From positions 6,982 to 70,981 of the forward strand of contig CAZJRB010000021.1 of assembly GCA_964547995.1 (NCBI GenBank): a DNA stretch of 64,000 bases, written 5' to 3'. The notes beneath the pieces are model-generated. The model made no database searches. It saw only the letters and a program-made list of their open reading frames with translations, and had not been told where the DNA came from. Source of the DNA: CAZJRB01 sp964547995 (GTDB taxonomy: Bacteria; Planctomycetota; Planctomycetia; Pirellulales; Thermoguttaceae). The position numbers and the translations under genes are program-made. This document shows, piece by piece, positions 46,401 to 53,210 of the stretch (within the stretch, counting starts at the first letter, position 1; every line of letters starts with the position of its first letter).

Positions 46401-47276
46401 TTTCTCTTCGTCGACCGGTTCGCCGGCGGCCAACACGGTGATCCGGGTCAGCGGTTGCCACCGCCCGGTGCGGTTGGCCTTGGCTTCGAGCGACCGCAGC
46501 AACCCGGAGCCGGCGTCGACGAGGGCCTCGACCCGGATCGGGCCTTCGGCCGCGGCGAGTTCGACGCGGTAGAGATCACACTGGCGTCCGTCGCGCTCGA
46601 CCCGTTCGGCCGGTTCCGCCCCCAGCAAATTGTCGGCATCCGCATCGCCGGGCAGATCGAGCAGCGGCAGGACGTTCAACCCCGGTTGTTGGGCGTCGAA
46701 GAAGGGCGATTTTTGCGAGGTCGCCCGGTTCGCCTTCTCGTCGATCTCCCACATCGTCTCGCCGCTGGCGATCTTATAGGTCCCGTCGGGTGCATTCCAG
46801 CGCAGCTTGGGGCCTTTGGCCCAGAGTTCGGTCGATTGCCCCCCGCAGTCGATTTCCAGATGAAGCGTCTCGGCGTTGGCCGTGTTTTCGAGCACACTGC
46901 CGAAGGTGAGCGAGCCGTCGCCGGGCGAGAAGACCGTCCATAAGGCCGCCGCCACCACAATCGCCGCCGCCGTGGCCGCCAAACCTCGTGCTGCTATGGC
47001 AAACATCCGCTTTCTCCTTATAGCAGGGGGCACCGGCCCCCGGCCCGATTGTTTTTCGGTGATGGTCCGGGGGCGGGTGCCGCCTGCGATCGGCCGGGGG
47101 CGGGTGCCCCCTTCTTTGTTCTGATCTTCTTCCGCAGAAGCGTCGGCGAACGCCTCGGCCGACCGCTTACGGAGTTTTTCGCGTAACTGCGGATCAACCG
47201 GCGCCGCGTTTCGCTCGAGCGAGCCGAACAACTCCGCAAACTGCCTGTCTTCTCGGGTTTCGTCGTCAGGATTCAT
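37473..47276 (-). CDS. giant sigma-linked membrane protein with LolA/RseB-like, FecR-like, VIT, VWA and TPR domains
   Basis: 3267 residues from the ATG at 47276, which overlaps the sigma-factor stop by 11 bases and implies translational coupling. Order: cytoplasmic N-terminus of about 85 residues (probable sigma-binding region); transmembrane helix (AATAAAIVVAAALWTVF, about 90-111); LolA/RseB-like beta domain; FecR-like segment (LIKPGDWVRTDIRGANAVKI); VIT domain (about 430-575); VWA domain with LILADTSASLD as the MIDAS D-x-S-x-S; a Gly-rich linker; a second LolA-like domain; and from about residue 1690 to the end an array of TPR-like helical repeats. It is probably the anchored anti-sigma partner, with a huge exported scaffold. 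Three palindromic DNA repeats lie in frame within it (near 40657-40732, 45298-45314 and 47023-47112). Confidence 0.85.
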   Translation of the reverse strand: MNPDDETREDRQFAELFGSLERNAAPVDPQLREKLRKRSAEAFADASAEEDQNKEGGTRPRPIAGGTRPRTITEKQSGRGPVPPAIRRKRMFAIAARGLAATAAAIVVAAALWTVFSPGDGSLTFGSVLENTANAETLHLEIDCGGQSTELWAKGPKLRWNAPDGTYKIASGETMWEIDEKANRATSQKSPFFDAQQPGLNVLPLLDLPGDADADNLLGAEPAERVERDGRQCDLYRVELAAAEGPIRVEALVDAGSGLLRSLEAKANRTGRWQPLTRITVLAAGEPVDEEKFVVGDTLTEDGRIGKVTDAQGIVIVRPVMHKRFSPLRPGMLIKPGDWVRTDIRGANAVKIRLVKQTDVTLGPGTLVELSSPKQIKLISGELKIVADKKAPVKLLGSTGQKIVVKGKQFFRLGDDEKLVAVKKDPLWLRGFEGATANESIGSLVAKVDGRDVPLTVGYHKVTVDIRDQIARTVIEESFVNHTKTQLEGVFFFPLPQDASISGFGMWIGDELVEADVVEKQRAREIYETILREKRDPGLLEWSGGNLFKARVYPIFPHSEKRIKITYTQVLPMRGNRYRYSYALQSEMLKKNPLRELGIDVKIHSAVPLANVTSPTHPARIEKTDHSGHVEFAAQEYTPSRDFEVVVEVGPKVAGTLRVPSAAEASAVPDVVVIPHRRGDDGYFMLQLMPPDGEGQWQRDVLPDGKPLELLILADTSASLDRSQRNRQTEFIASLLGSLTPDDRFNLAGCDVGCDWVFKKPQPATDKNIKDARRFLDGRISLGWTDLDNAFASAMKQCGRNTQVIYVGDGIVTAGDGDPVEASNRLRRLCDGKAGGFHAVAPGSLFEPVVLKTIAALGGGSVRQITGEKTPQMVAGELLGEIARPSIRDLKLEFRGLQTARVYPEQLPNLPAGTQQIILGRYLPEGEDQTGEVVVTGTLDGKPVRFKSRITLKDAEHGNSFIPRLWARMHLDTLLQQGTTSVIKDEIIGLSEEYHIMTPYTSLLVLENDADRERFKVKRRFQMRDGQKFFAEGRDTADYELIQKQMRLAGNWRLGLRRNVLRQLSGLGRNPQIFQPSRNHLLRDNNMSIPDRGTVFLGGIAGVTRAPRVTLWNGQSMPEAGIDTTSLGLLPFLGAGQTYRGGRYKAAVNRGLSFLNGRMASPVDMSISGRSDSIVVGDDMDGGWRYEPREEDETSVVGWQTMAMKSGHLSFLRIEERYKNENAELGAELGDINGRFGFDFDGDEWWAKERLGGRLSLGEPRATATGMSLHRQHGLVATMPLHGGELLRFDDTGRWVPIRAPGFSGGFGSLGGLGRFGGGMGGGGGAGYGWYEPRYEYSQWLDTLFPELPPEPPAPVKLKRRWPADARKLAESLLRTKQIAGLEGLRIECRTDQFDPRFGEPTSRYETLSLISPKAWLIGSVGTGWQTTTVEWCDAKRRGIFSGAFLLGRERESTPSDLAQPPLDLSVHLTTSLERSYHYRDCQIELQPQGGDRTMLVLRNSTRNHETRMLIDTDRHVVLSIEYRNHGELTSTTEFGDFVRVAGAWWATRIENFDHEHRRTSLVTVQLTPLSAGAFAREMKQKLAALDRVQLIREPLPGVVEAKKAVARGKADFDDQLVLTIHFSCTQQWDRVMEHLDAAEKSSDGKPGVRWIRDAVLKDARRNEELKKRIMAEAKSIAKPQAADDLFLAGYLLSEASRIFGPNEMLALLDVLKPVYRRQPKRRSAMNRWTLERITYLRSASRAEEAFALRKKLAVDYPRDCGLQTQYANALAGRGEYGAAYAWLDRALADRDARWRPNEEESLRDTYAQLLERQGRYEELVDWLAAWVAKNPERHMFVYYRLLPYQRYLSALIRTDRTDKADELIARWLKEGQVPGRLPHDVQRRLEAAVNQALGQGYNMYANRIDERWLGPLAEAVMFFARHETQQGTADQIMGTSNFTRSDECREVRRKIARILAAEIDTLEPDRIGRFVDWIWPNDPAIEKRQWKRIADALERRWAEESKPELKEQLAGPLVRILEGRIGVEEYLAFLRRQMAEGPKKYRTGHARQLFNTLLDQPWTIEYEDEAFGLIEKLSDAKEPAERLLAEVQALYRMTDRMVPARFAALMKKVEHPEKLTRIELREKQAANMKAARRGFAGRIAKLQAAEELAKWMLVERLYLDILTEHQLDKVTEECWEIVGPFVGRPSKAVHERGEGSVDGLGRPSYNLELFEEIRRGRCLMMLANLAARRNAKPQLAERLLAYIDQGIQSAPKAPGWKLLKYRMLIALDRPKDLEKNLRAWIRTDDPANQWRVSLAYLLAEQGKIAEAIKLLEAVKADDELGPAEYRTLADWYMVVDRREDHEQALIEVYMMMEEWRMRNWLQERLHPWQHNDGHLPSELDKNVLRMFAALFRKSGHPQNYLWRLRQFYGASRDFRLLACLADGVVGHTAGKVYPFLQNMDSVLNEVRDEATADSLVEEIEKVRGRAKTDVDRRALDLLEALVERRSSEVLNQPGPHVDRALTAMQRAFKRKWSGGEPRLMADLLAGLGHVSQKKLADEQVRELEVLHHEARKGTIDRLHIAHSLARTYWTYSRQDKAIDLLQSALDEYQAANRGVLPADANGPLDTFISHLEQQGHHARGEKVLFAQLRHPVNNQQKHWLKLRLYQLYDYALRRHSDVSLGKDEVLFKAADREMRDELGTNDHNYRRQVIERLCTFYRTAKDVKIPVAADRLKDFAFKQVPEVLKRQTNNYQWIVSNVAQTLHDVAGPRAGLEFLIERIENEPGWFRLNNQDGWSRFGYQLARWRSEAKDVGDLEKRLLAIVTAELRRDLESRQGRNRDIYYMHSAYSWKEKAKAFARVAEKVYAERKDSGESVRYIAEYLYHGLDRHDRAIEMLFVALGDKILDESGQSQLVQYLHEQKRYGESIAVLGPLVEQRPGNMQYCTWLMHAYFRTNRKAELLALLKQTDEYFHKENRWNESAMAALAYSCLENELFEQSVAYYEELIPLHQRTQPRRGIGNGTLSEYYANMARAYAGRKNTAKAVDAACGAIVSWGPRLDNRRNAVESLKQVLREAPDLDAYVAGLDKETEKSGLGNPIVRKALGMVYAEKKQWAKAIPQLRLACELQPNDAETHKTLIACYDHLKDKQGAIDQLLESVELSRREIKLYEDLGRRLGELEQPGQMERAYTSIVEALPAESESHALLAQIRQKQDRWDEAIVQWRQVARIRELEPTGLLGLAAAQIHQRQWDAAAETLQKLDKGWPPRFSNVEDEIRKLREQIEKGRKR
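40657..40732. repeat. double-hairpin palindromic repeat inside the giant gene
   Basis: Outer inverted repeats of 26 bp (TTGTA-(C/G)-GACGGCCTT...) face each other across a short spacer. Each arm is itself a hairpin, GACGGCCTT-CC-AAGGCCGTC. Read in the host frame it encodes the low-complexity stretch VGRPSKAVHERGEGSVDGLG between two TPR-like segments, without a stop. It is the same family as the intergenic inner hairpins at 32086-32176. Confidence 0.8.
45298..45314. repeat. GGCACAC-GGA-GTGTGCC palindrome inside the giant gene
   Basis: A perfect seven-base stem with a three-base loop, flanked by GGACGG. In the host frame it encodes VAGTLRVPSAAEASAV between the VIT and VWA domains. The 15-base string TCCGTGTGCCGTCCG from this element recurs intergenically at 57671-57685. 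Confidence 0.65.
47023..47112. repeat. GGGGGCACC...GGTGCC palindromic repeat inside the giant gene
   Basis: Inverted arms GCAGGGGGCACCGGCCCCC (47023-47041) and GGGGGCGGGTGCCGCCTGC (47069-47087) flank a loop that contains TTCGGTGATGGTCCG. A further half-copy (CCGGGGGCGGGTGCCCCC) follows to 47112. The arms and loop align with the intergenic element at 57563-57631 (TACGGTAATGGTCCG there). In frame it encodes GGTRPRPIAGGTRPRTITEK just before the transmembrane helix. Confidence 0.75.
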
Positions 47277-47889
47277 GATGTGCTCCCGTTCGATCATCAT
47301 CGGGGCAGATAGCGTATTTTGCAAAAACCTCGCGGAACGCCCGGCGTGCGCGGGCCAGCTTCGACCGGATCGACCCGGCCGAAGCTCCCCGTTGTTTCGC
47401 GATCCCTTCGGCGGTGGTTCCATCGCAGTATCTTTCGTTGAGCAACTGCCGGTAGTCGGACGGCAACTCACCCAGCACCATCCGAACCAGTGCAGCGGCC
47501 TCGGCCGAGGCCAGCGCTTCCGGCGGGCTTGCGTCGCGGCGTGCGAGCCATTCGCCGAGCCGCTCGGCCACGGACGCCGACAAGTCACCCCCCGGGCTCA
47601 ACCGGCCGTCGCGCTTCCGGTTGCGAAAGTAGTCCCCGACGTGGTTGCGGGCGATCCCGCTGAGCCACATCCAGAGCGAACCCCGGGCGGGGTCGTACGC
47701 GCGGGCGGACCGGGCAGCGGCGAGAAAGGTTTCCTGCACGACGTCGCCCACATCCGCCGAGCCCGGTCCGATCGCCCGCGCAACGGACCGCCACACCCGG
47801 TCGAAATACGCGTCGTAAAGCGCATTCCATACCCCGGGCTCTCCGGCACGCAACCCGCGTGCGATTTCGCGGTCCGGCTGGCTGTCCAT
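47266..47889 (-). CDS. ECF-type RNA polymerase sigma factor
   Basis: 207 residues from the ATG at 47889 (MDSQPDREIARGLRAGEPGV). Region 2 is visible (WNALYDAYFDRVWRSVARAI; DVVQETFLAAARSARAYDPA; WMWLSGIARNHVGDYFRNRK) and region 4 as LPSDYRQLLNERYCDGTTAE with IAKQRGASAGSIRSKLARAR. ECF sigmas redirect RNA polymerase to a small regulon and are usually held by an anti-sigma. Its stop overlaps the start of the giant membrane protein, which is therefore the probable partner. The longer frame upstream is not coding-like. Confidence 0.9.
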   Translation of the reverse strand: MDSQPDREIARGLRAGEPGVWNALYDAYFDRVWRSVARAIGPGSADVGDVVQETFLAAARSARAYDPARGSLWMWLSGIARNHVGDYFRNRKRDGRLSPGGDLSASVAERLGEWLARRDASPPEALASAEAAALVRMVLGELPSDYRQLLNERYCDGTTAEGIAKQRGASAGSIRSKLARARRAFREVFAKYAICPDDDRTGAHHES

Positions 47890-48376
47890 GAATGGCTGTT
47901 TCCGCTGTGGTGAACCGGCGACAATGCCCGCTAAACCCCCGGTATCGGTTTCCAGGCTCCGATCTTCCTGGTCCCCCATTATACTTGTGCAGCCGAGGGA
48001 TGCGATGCGGGCATGCTGGCCGAGGTCTGTCACCATAATAGTATTCGCACTTTTTGCCGGGAGTGTGCCGCTGGGCGGAATTGCGGTAGAATGTGCGATG
48101 TGATGCAGCACGTCAGTTGGATTGTCGTTGCCGTCTTTGACGTTGATTGGTCGACCTTGGGGGCCGTCGAAAGACTGGCAATCACTTTTCTGGAAGACCG
48201 GGCGCTGGAAAGCGGTGCAAGCGTGGAGAAACTTCGCAGAACGGGCAACGTCCATCCGCTTGAAGCGAGGGGACCGTCGACTGTCCAAGTCGTGCCGTCC
48301 GGTCCTGCCATGCGAAGCGAGGCAATCCGTTGCTAGCCCATGCGACGCCTTGACGCGGGCGGCGAAAATGTGAGGG
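47890..48376. other. 487-bp intergenic region upstream of the ECF sigma gene
   Basis: No convincing gene on either strand. It contains the promoter of the sigma/giant-protein operon, probably autoregulated as for most ECF genes, but I cannot define a -35/-10 pair with confidence. Confidence 0.45.
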
Positions 48377-48721
48377 TTATTGCCACTGTAGCGGTGGTAC
48401 GTAGTTGTGGCAGTACGGACAGACGTGGGCATTTTCCGGAACCGACTTGCGGCACATCGTACACGTCTTTGTCGCCTTGCCCGCATCCCTTTGCTCTGCC
48501 GTCATGCTCCAGGCGTCTATATCGGAAATCTGAAGCGACAATCCCGACACCCCCGATTCCTGAGGTTCAAGAACATCCATAATGGAGTCTTCATCGAACA
48601 AGCCCGTATGGTCCGGAACCTTGATCGGGGTCCCGCATATTGGGCAGACACCCATCATGCCGGCATATTTCTCTTTAATCTTCAGGTCATGGCCTTGGGG
48701 GCAGACAACGCGAATCGACAT
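48377..48721 (-). CDS. small double zinc-ribbon protein
   Basis: 114 residues from the ATG at 48721, preceded by GGAGGAGAT. The N-terminal motif CPQGHDLKIKEKYAGMMGVC followed by PICG is a zinc ribbon common in planctomycetes. The C-terminal motif CTMCRKSVPENAHVCPYCHN is a second, rubredoxin-like C-x-x-C pair set. The acidic middle (GLFDEDSIMDVL) has no known domain. Probably cytoplasmic and involved in protein or nucleic-acid contacts; no specific function can be given. An unrelated FHA gene lies upstream on the same strand, 379 bp away. Confidence 0.75.
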   Translation of the reverse strand: MSIRVVCPQGHDLKIKEKYAGMMGVCPICGTPIKVPDHTGLFDEDSIMDVLEPQESGVSGLSLQISDIDAWSMTAEQRDAGKATKTCTMCRKSVPENAHVCPYCHNYVPPLQWQ

Positions 48722-49100
48722 GACATCTCCTCCGGGCGTCTGGTGTCCTTTCTGCCCATGGCCGGACAGACCTTTCATGCATTGTATCACAGCTTGGCGG
48801 GTGGGGCAACTGAAAAACGCCTTGTTGCCTGCGATGACGTCCGGGTTTCCCCCTACTGAAGACTCGGCGGCGCCACGGCACGTCCCGATAGCCTTCTCAC
48901 GGACGATCTGCCCCTGAGCCGACTGGTCGAACCGTTTCACCGTCAATCTGGCAGATGACTCGCCGGCCGTCAAGTTGGCGGATGAGTGAATCTCGTCTTT
49001 TACGCGACTGACCGCTCGGGCTGACTTGCCTGTAACATGCTGCGGGCGAGCGAAACACTCGTCGAACCGGAAGAGCCGGGGACCGCGCAAGGGAAAACCG
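48722..49100. other. 379-bp intergenic region
   Basis: Between the FHA gene and the zinc-ribbon gene, both on minus. I see no gene and no clear repeat. Confidence 0.4.
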
Positions 49101-49952
49101 TCATATCGGCTCTTGTCTGCTGGTCCCGTCCAGTATTGCCCCCTTCAGAGCATGTTCGATGGTGACCCGCCCGACACCCTTTCCAACGGGGATCTTGGAA
49201 CCGCCAATCCGAAGCTTCGCAACATTGTTGTGTAACCGGCCGGCAAGGTTGGTCACCAGATCGTCAATTCCGCCCTCTGTACTGAAAGCGTCTTCAAGGG
49301 TGAGAACAAGGTGAAGCCGCGAACCGATTTCACTCCCGGCTTTTCCGGCCATCCCAAGGACGGCGCCCCTGCAAAGCTCGACTCTGGCGCCCTCCATGAA
49401 CCGGTGAGGGTAGAAGATGTTGCTGGCCTTGTCGTTCCCGAGAACGTTTGCATCGAAGTAGATTTTTGTGGCTGCTCGCTCCCTCTCTGTCACATGGTCT
49501 GAGCCGGCCTTTCTTTTCTTCTGCCGGTTGACAACCGCCTTTTCCTCACCCAGCAAGTGAAAGATGTCGAATTCGGGCCGGCTATCCAATCCGGCAGTCG
49601 GTGTAGCGGCTTCCTCGGCGGCCTTGATCTTCGGCTTGCTTTTCACCTGGAGACTGTCGGCCAGTTCGACTTCCAACTGCAACGGTCCCAACTTCAATAG
49701 GTCGCTGTTCTCGAGCCGTCGGTCTCCCGTGACAAGTTCGCCGTTGACATAGGTTCCGGTCCGGCTGCCCAAATCGCGTACGGCGACGATGCCCGACTCG
49801 ATCAGGATGGCGGCGTGGTGCCGGCTAACCTGTCTGCTATGAACTCTGAGGTGGCAGCCTTCGACTCGACCGATAATGAACCCGGGGCCGGGCACTCTCA
49901 CCTCCTTGCCGGCATGCTTGCCGCCAACCACAACGAGCTTAACGTCCGCCAT
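49101..49952 (-). CDS. FHA-domain protein with unrecognised C-terminal domain
   Basis: 283 residues; GGAGACGGGAAT precedes the ATG. Residues about 1-100 form a forkhead-associated domain that binds phosphothreonine peptides: GFIIGRVEGCHLRVHSRQVS then RHHAAI, with GSRTGTYVNG. The phospho-contact residues (G-R, S-R-H-H, N-G) are all present. A charged linker follows (KKRKAGSDHVTERERAATKI). The last about 90 residues (RLHLVLTLEDAFSTEGGIDD; GGSKIPVGKGVGRVTIEHAL) look like a compact domain that I do not recognise. It probably acts in the cytoplasm downstream of Ser/Thr kinases, which are abundant in planctomycetes. Confidence 0.85.
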   Translation of the reverse strand: MADVKLVVVGGKHAGKEVRVPGPGFIIGRVEGCHLRVHSRQVSRHHAAILIESGIVAVRDLGSRTGTYVNGELVTGDRRLENSDLLKLGPLQLEVELADSLQVKSKPKIKAAEEAATPTAGLDSRPEFDIFHLLGEEKAVVNRQKKRKAGSDHVTERERAATKIYFDANVLGNDKASNIFYPHRFMEGARVELCRGAVLGMAGKAGSEIGSRLHLVLTLEDAFSTEGGIDDLVTNLAGRLHNNVAKLRIGGSKIPVGKGVGRVTIEHALKGAILDGTSRQEPI

Positions 49953-50391
49953 ATTCCCGTCTCCTTCGCAACATCGCCCTTGTCGGGCCGCCTCTTCGGA
50001 TCACAACCGAAACTTGTCGCTTGCCGGCCGGTCGGTACCCGCCGCGACATTCAACATTCATTAGTTTTTGTCCTGGTAACGGGTTCTCGTGTCAATACCA
50101 ATCTCTCTTGGAACTGCTCGCTGTCGACATGGCATTCGGCCTCAGGAGCTTCGCCATGTGGAGATGCCTTGGCGGCTTTTGTTCCTTGCACACCAGGCAT
50201 GTTTCACACAAAACCCGGGACTCTACGGATGCTCGAGTCTTGGGTGGTGACTGCCCGTCTATTCTGAAAACTGCCGATGCGGCCGGGGAAAAACTTGAAA
50301 AAAATCGTGTCGACAATTCCGGCGCGAGCGGCTGCCCCGTTTATCCTTGGTATCCCACCAGTTCCTCAAGGCGGACAGAGCCGATCAACGA
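49953..50391. other. 439-bp intergenic region
   Basis: Between the FHA gene and the secreted unknown, both on minus. I see no gene, RNA or strong repeat. The FHA promoter should lie at its low end. Confidence 0.4.
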
Positions 50392-51663
50392 CTAGAAACG
50401 CTTTGTTGTCGCGCCCGCGGTGTGGCTGGCTTCGATCACTATCGACTCGATGTGTACGCGGGCAGGGGGATTCGTAGAGTTGGTGGTCGGCGGCAATCGC
50501 TGAACGAGACCCGGAAAGCCGCCTGTCGCCGGCGAATGGCGGTCGAAGCACGTGTTGGCAACCGTGACCAGTTTTTCCCTGTGGCCGGAGTGCCCGTAGT
50601 CCTCTGTGTAGTAGGTGGCGTACTCGGCGATCAGCTTTTCGAAGTAGGCCGGGTTGCGTTTGGCGGGATCGTCGCCGGCATACCAGTCGAGCACGGTCTT
50701 GCGACGGTTCCTTATCATGTTGCGGACCTGGCCCCGCATTCCCCACTCGTACAGGCTCGGGTTGAGCACTTCGTCAAGATGGTCGGAAATGAACATGGCG
50801 AAGAACGGGCCGTCGGGGCGCACGTGCGGCTGAATCCTCCAGAAGTTGCCCTCGCGCACCAACATCGGCGGACACCGCCGGCCCTTCAGACGCACCGGAT
50901 CGGTAAGGTTGACGAAGAACTTCAACCCGACGTAGTTGGACGCCATGTCGGCGTTGGAATAGATGCCGGTAGGCAGGTAGCCGACCAGGCCTATTTCCGA
51001 CAACGGTCCGATTCTGCCAATCGTCTGTGCCGAGCGCATTGCCTCCTGGTGGGGCTTTCCGGCGCGGATTGCCCGGCGGTACCCCTTGTAGTACAGATGG
51101 CCCATGCCCATGAAATGCGCGATCTTGTCGGTTCCGAGATACGTGCCGTGGACTTTGATCGTCGAACACCGCAGGAAAAGCATCCGGTTGACCTGTCGTG
51201 GATCGGGGGGCAGCGGCACGTGGCTGTAAATGCTGCCCAGCAGCGACGAACGATACGCAATGATCTGGCCCGGATGCCTGCCTCGCTCCTTGCCTATCCG
51301 CAATCCTATTTCCAGATCCTCAATGGCCCAGAGTGACGGGGAGAATCTCGACCGCACTTCCCAGGCCATGGTATCGGGCGATTGGAGTTCGGCCAGCCGG
51401 AATTGGCGCACCTCTGTCACTGGAATTCGCTGTGCTTGCCGAATCTTGGCGTTGACATTCTCCACGCTCTGATGTACCGCCTCGTACAGCATCTCGTTCC
51501 AGAAGCTGCCCAAGTCGGCAAACTCCTTCCCGACAGGTACGGTGAACTGGTCGGGTTCGTGGCCCGTTGCCTGAGAATTCAGCAGAAATTGCAGCAGCGG
51601 GCAGAGAACCACGGCGTGCCTGACCATCCACATCGTCATTGGGTATGGGTGGATCAAACGCAT
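50392..51663 (-). CDS. secreted protein of unknown function
   Basis: About 423 residues from an ATG at 51663; ATGs at 51639, 51633 and 51627 are also possible, and the last three start closer to the hydrophobic signal (MVRHAVVLCPLLQFLLNSQA). The mature part contains GTDKIAHFMGMGHLYYKGYR, a D-K-I-x-H-F motif reminiscent of VanZ-like segments, and GYLPTGIYSNADMASNYVGL. No enzyme family is certain. The C-terminus is Thr/Pro/Arg-rich. It lies downstream of an ECF sigma gene on the same strand, 307 bp away, so co-regulation is possible but unproven. Confidence 0.65.
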   Translation of the reverse strand: MRLIHPYPMTMWMVRHAVVLCPLLQFLLNSQATGHEPDQFTVPVGKEFADLGSFWNEMLYEAVHQSVENVNAKIRQAQRIPVTEVRQFRLAELQSPDTMAWEVRSRFSPSLWAIEDLEIGLRIGKERGRHPGQIIAYRSSLLGSIYSHVPLPPDPRQVNRMLFLRCSTIKVHGTYLGTDKIAHFMGMGHLYYKGYRRAIRAGKPHQEAMRSAQTIGRIGPLSEIGLVGYLPTGIYSNADMASNYVGLKFFVNLTDPVRLKGRRCPPMLVREGNFWRIQPHVRPDGPFFAMFISDHLDEVLNPSLYEWGMRGQVRNMIRNRRKTVLDWYAGDDPAKRNPAYFEKLIAEYATYYTEDYGHSGHREKLVTVANTCFDRHSPATGGFPGLVQRLPPTTNSTNPPARVHIESIVIEASHTAGATTKRF

Positions 51664-51970
51664 TAGTGTATGGCTCAATTGTATGCTCGGACTGCTGAGT
51701 ACGGATTGTCCCCGGCATGGAAAGACAACCGGTTGTCCGCTGCCGGACCTGGTATATGCCGATGGCGCGCATTACTACCCGCACAACCGGGGCTTTTCCG
51801 AATATCGGCGTGATCGGCAAGACGCACGACCAGATCATGCGGCAGTGTGACCCCGGAAGCAACTTCTGAAGACCGGCAGCCGACACATCTGGCATAATCG
51901 GCAAAGGTTAACGGGAGCAGCTTGTGATACGAAGCAGAAACGGCGAGGTGCCGAAACGGTGAGTCTTCCG

Positions 51971-52576
51971 TTAACCCTCGACATAGGGGAGCCAAAAAGC
52001 GCGGATCCTTCGCAGCTTGCGTTCCACCGTCCTGGGCACGCACTTGAGTTTCTCGGCGATCTCGTCGTTCGTGTAGCCCTCGAGTTTCCAGAGCGCTATC
52101 CGACGGAGTTGCTCTTCCGGGAGAAGGTCGAGCAGCTCTTCACATTGCTCGGCGGCCATTGCCGCCAGTTCGGGCGTCGGTTCCGCACCCAGGACATTCC
52201 CGATGCCGCCCTGCTCCTGATCGCCGGGGCCTGTGAACACGGAGTCGCCGCGGACTTTGCCGGAACCGCGCTTCTGTTGCCTGGCGCGCCGAACCTGCCG
52301 GGAAGCCTTGCGCGCTGTGATCGTAACCAGCAGCTTCCACAGGTCGTCGCGGTCTTCCAGCTTCGGGAACCTTCCCGCGGCCGCACCGCGACAGAAGCTG
52401 TGAAAGGCACTCAGCGCGACGTCTTCCTCGTCGGCCTCTCGCCGTTGACCTTCCGCGAGCTTTCGACGGGCAAGCCGGACGAGCTGGTCGTAGTACCGTT
52501 GCCAGATTGCCTCGACCGCCTTGTTGTCCCCCTCGGCCAGGCCGCTGAGCCAACAGGTGACTTCATCATTCGACAT
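51971..52576 (-). CDS. ECF-type RNA polymerase sigma factor
   Basis: 201 residues, with GGAAAT before the ATG. Region 2: AVEAIWQRYYDQLVRLARRK, DEEDVALSAFHSFCRG and DLWKLLVTITARKASRQVRR. Region 4: LPEEQLRRIALWKLEGYTND then EIAEKLKCVPRTVERKLRRI. The sequence pattern is that of the planctomycete ECF groups often linked to protein kinases. There is no anti-sigma gene beside it; regulation may involve another factor. It is followed on the same strand by the secreted unknown and preceded by tRNA-His. Confidence 0.9.
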   Translation of the reverse strand: MSNDEVTCWLSGLAEGDNKAVEAIWQRYYDQLVRLARRKLAEGQRREADEEDVALSAFHSFCRGAAAGRFPKLEDRDDLWKLLVTITARKASRQVRRARQQKRGSGKVRGDSVFTGPGDQEQGGIGNVLGAEPTPELAAMAAEQCEELLDLLPEEQLRRIALWKLEGYTNDEIAEKLKCVPRTVERKLRRIRAFWLPYVEG

Positions 52577-52801
52577 GATTGCATTTCCAACCGGCGGAGC
52601 GCATCTCCCACACTTGGCATTCTAACCTGAACCCGTCGCCGGGGAAAGAAGACTCTACGCAGCGCGACTGTCGTATATCGCGGCGCGGCGGCGCTGGCGG
52701 GAGTGTCGGCAGTTTGGGAAAAGGGACGGCAATTGCCGATAGCAACTGAGCCGCAAAACGCCCATCCCGGCAAGCTGTTGCAGGGCTTTGTCTTGCGCTA
52801 G

Positions 52802-52876
52802 GGTGGATGAGGGGATTCGAACCCCCGACTCCTGGAACCACAATCCAGTGCTCTAACCAACTGAGCTACACCCACC
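52802..52876 (-). tRNA. tRNA-His (GTG anticodon)
   Basis: On the minus strand the sequence folds fully: acceptor GTGGGTG with CATCCAC, D-arm GCTC/GAGC with AGTTGGTTA, anticodon stem CTGGA/TCCAG around TTGTGGT, and T-arm GGGGGTTCGAATCCCC. GTG reads histidine codons. The genomic G at position -1 and the C discriminator, both identity elements of bacterial tRNA-His, are present. No CCA is encoded. Confidence 0.97.
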
Positions 52877-53210
52877 ATCCTGGCCGGGGAGATGGCCGTC
52901 CCCCTCTGTTCAAGATTACCACAATATCTGCCGGCAACAAGCCCTTGAAGTCGCCAAGGTCGCTGATGACCGGGGTACACGGCCGGCCGCCGGGGGGCCA
53001 AGCCGGTTTGGCCGAGATAACTTCACATAAACTATTAGCAGCCAACCATTTGCGGCAAACGCAGCCTGACCGACCGCCGCTCTCACGTGTCTGGAGTACC
53101 CACGCTCTACCAACTCCCTTTTTCCCCGATCCCCCTTTGCAGGATTCGGGCAAAGCATATAATGAGGGATTCACTTATGACAACGGAAGGCTGGAAAACA
53201 CCACAAAACC
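52877..53210. other. 334-bp region upstream of rpmI
   Basis: Between divergent tRNA-His and rpmI. It must hold both promoters and perhaps the autoregulatory leader that often precedes rpmI-rplT. I cannot define an L20-binding structure by eye, and no infC lies here. Confidence 0.4.
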
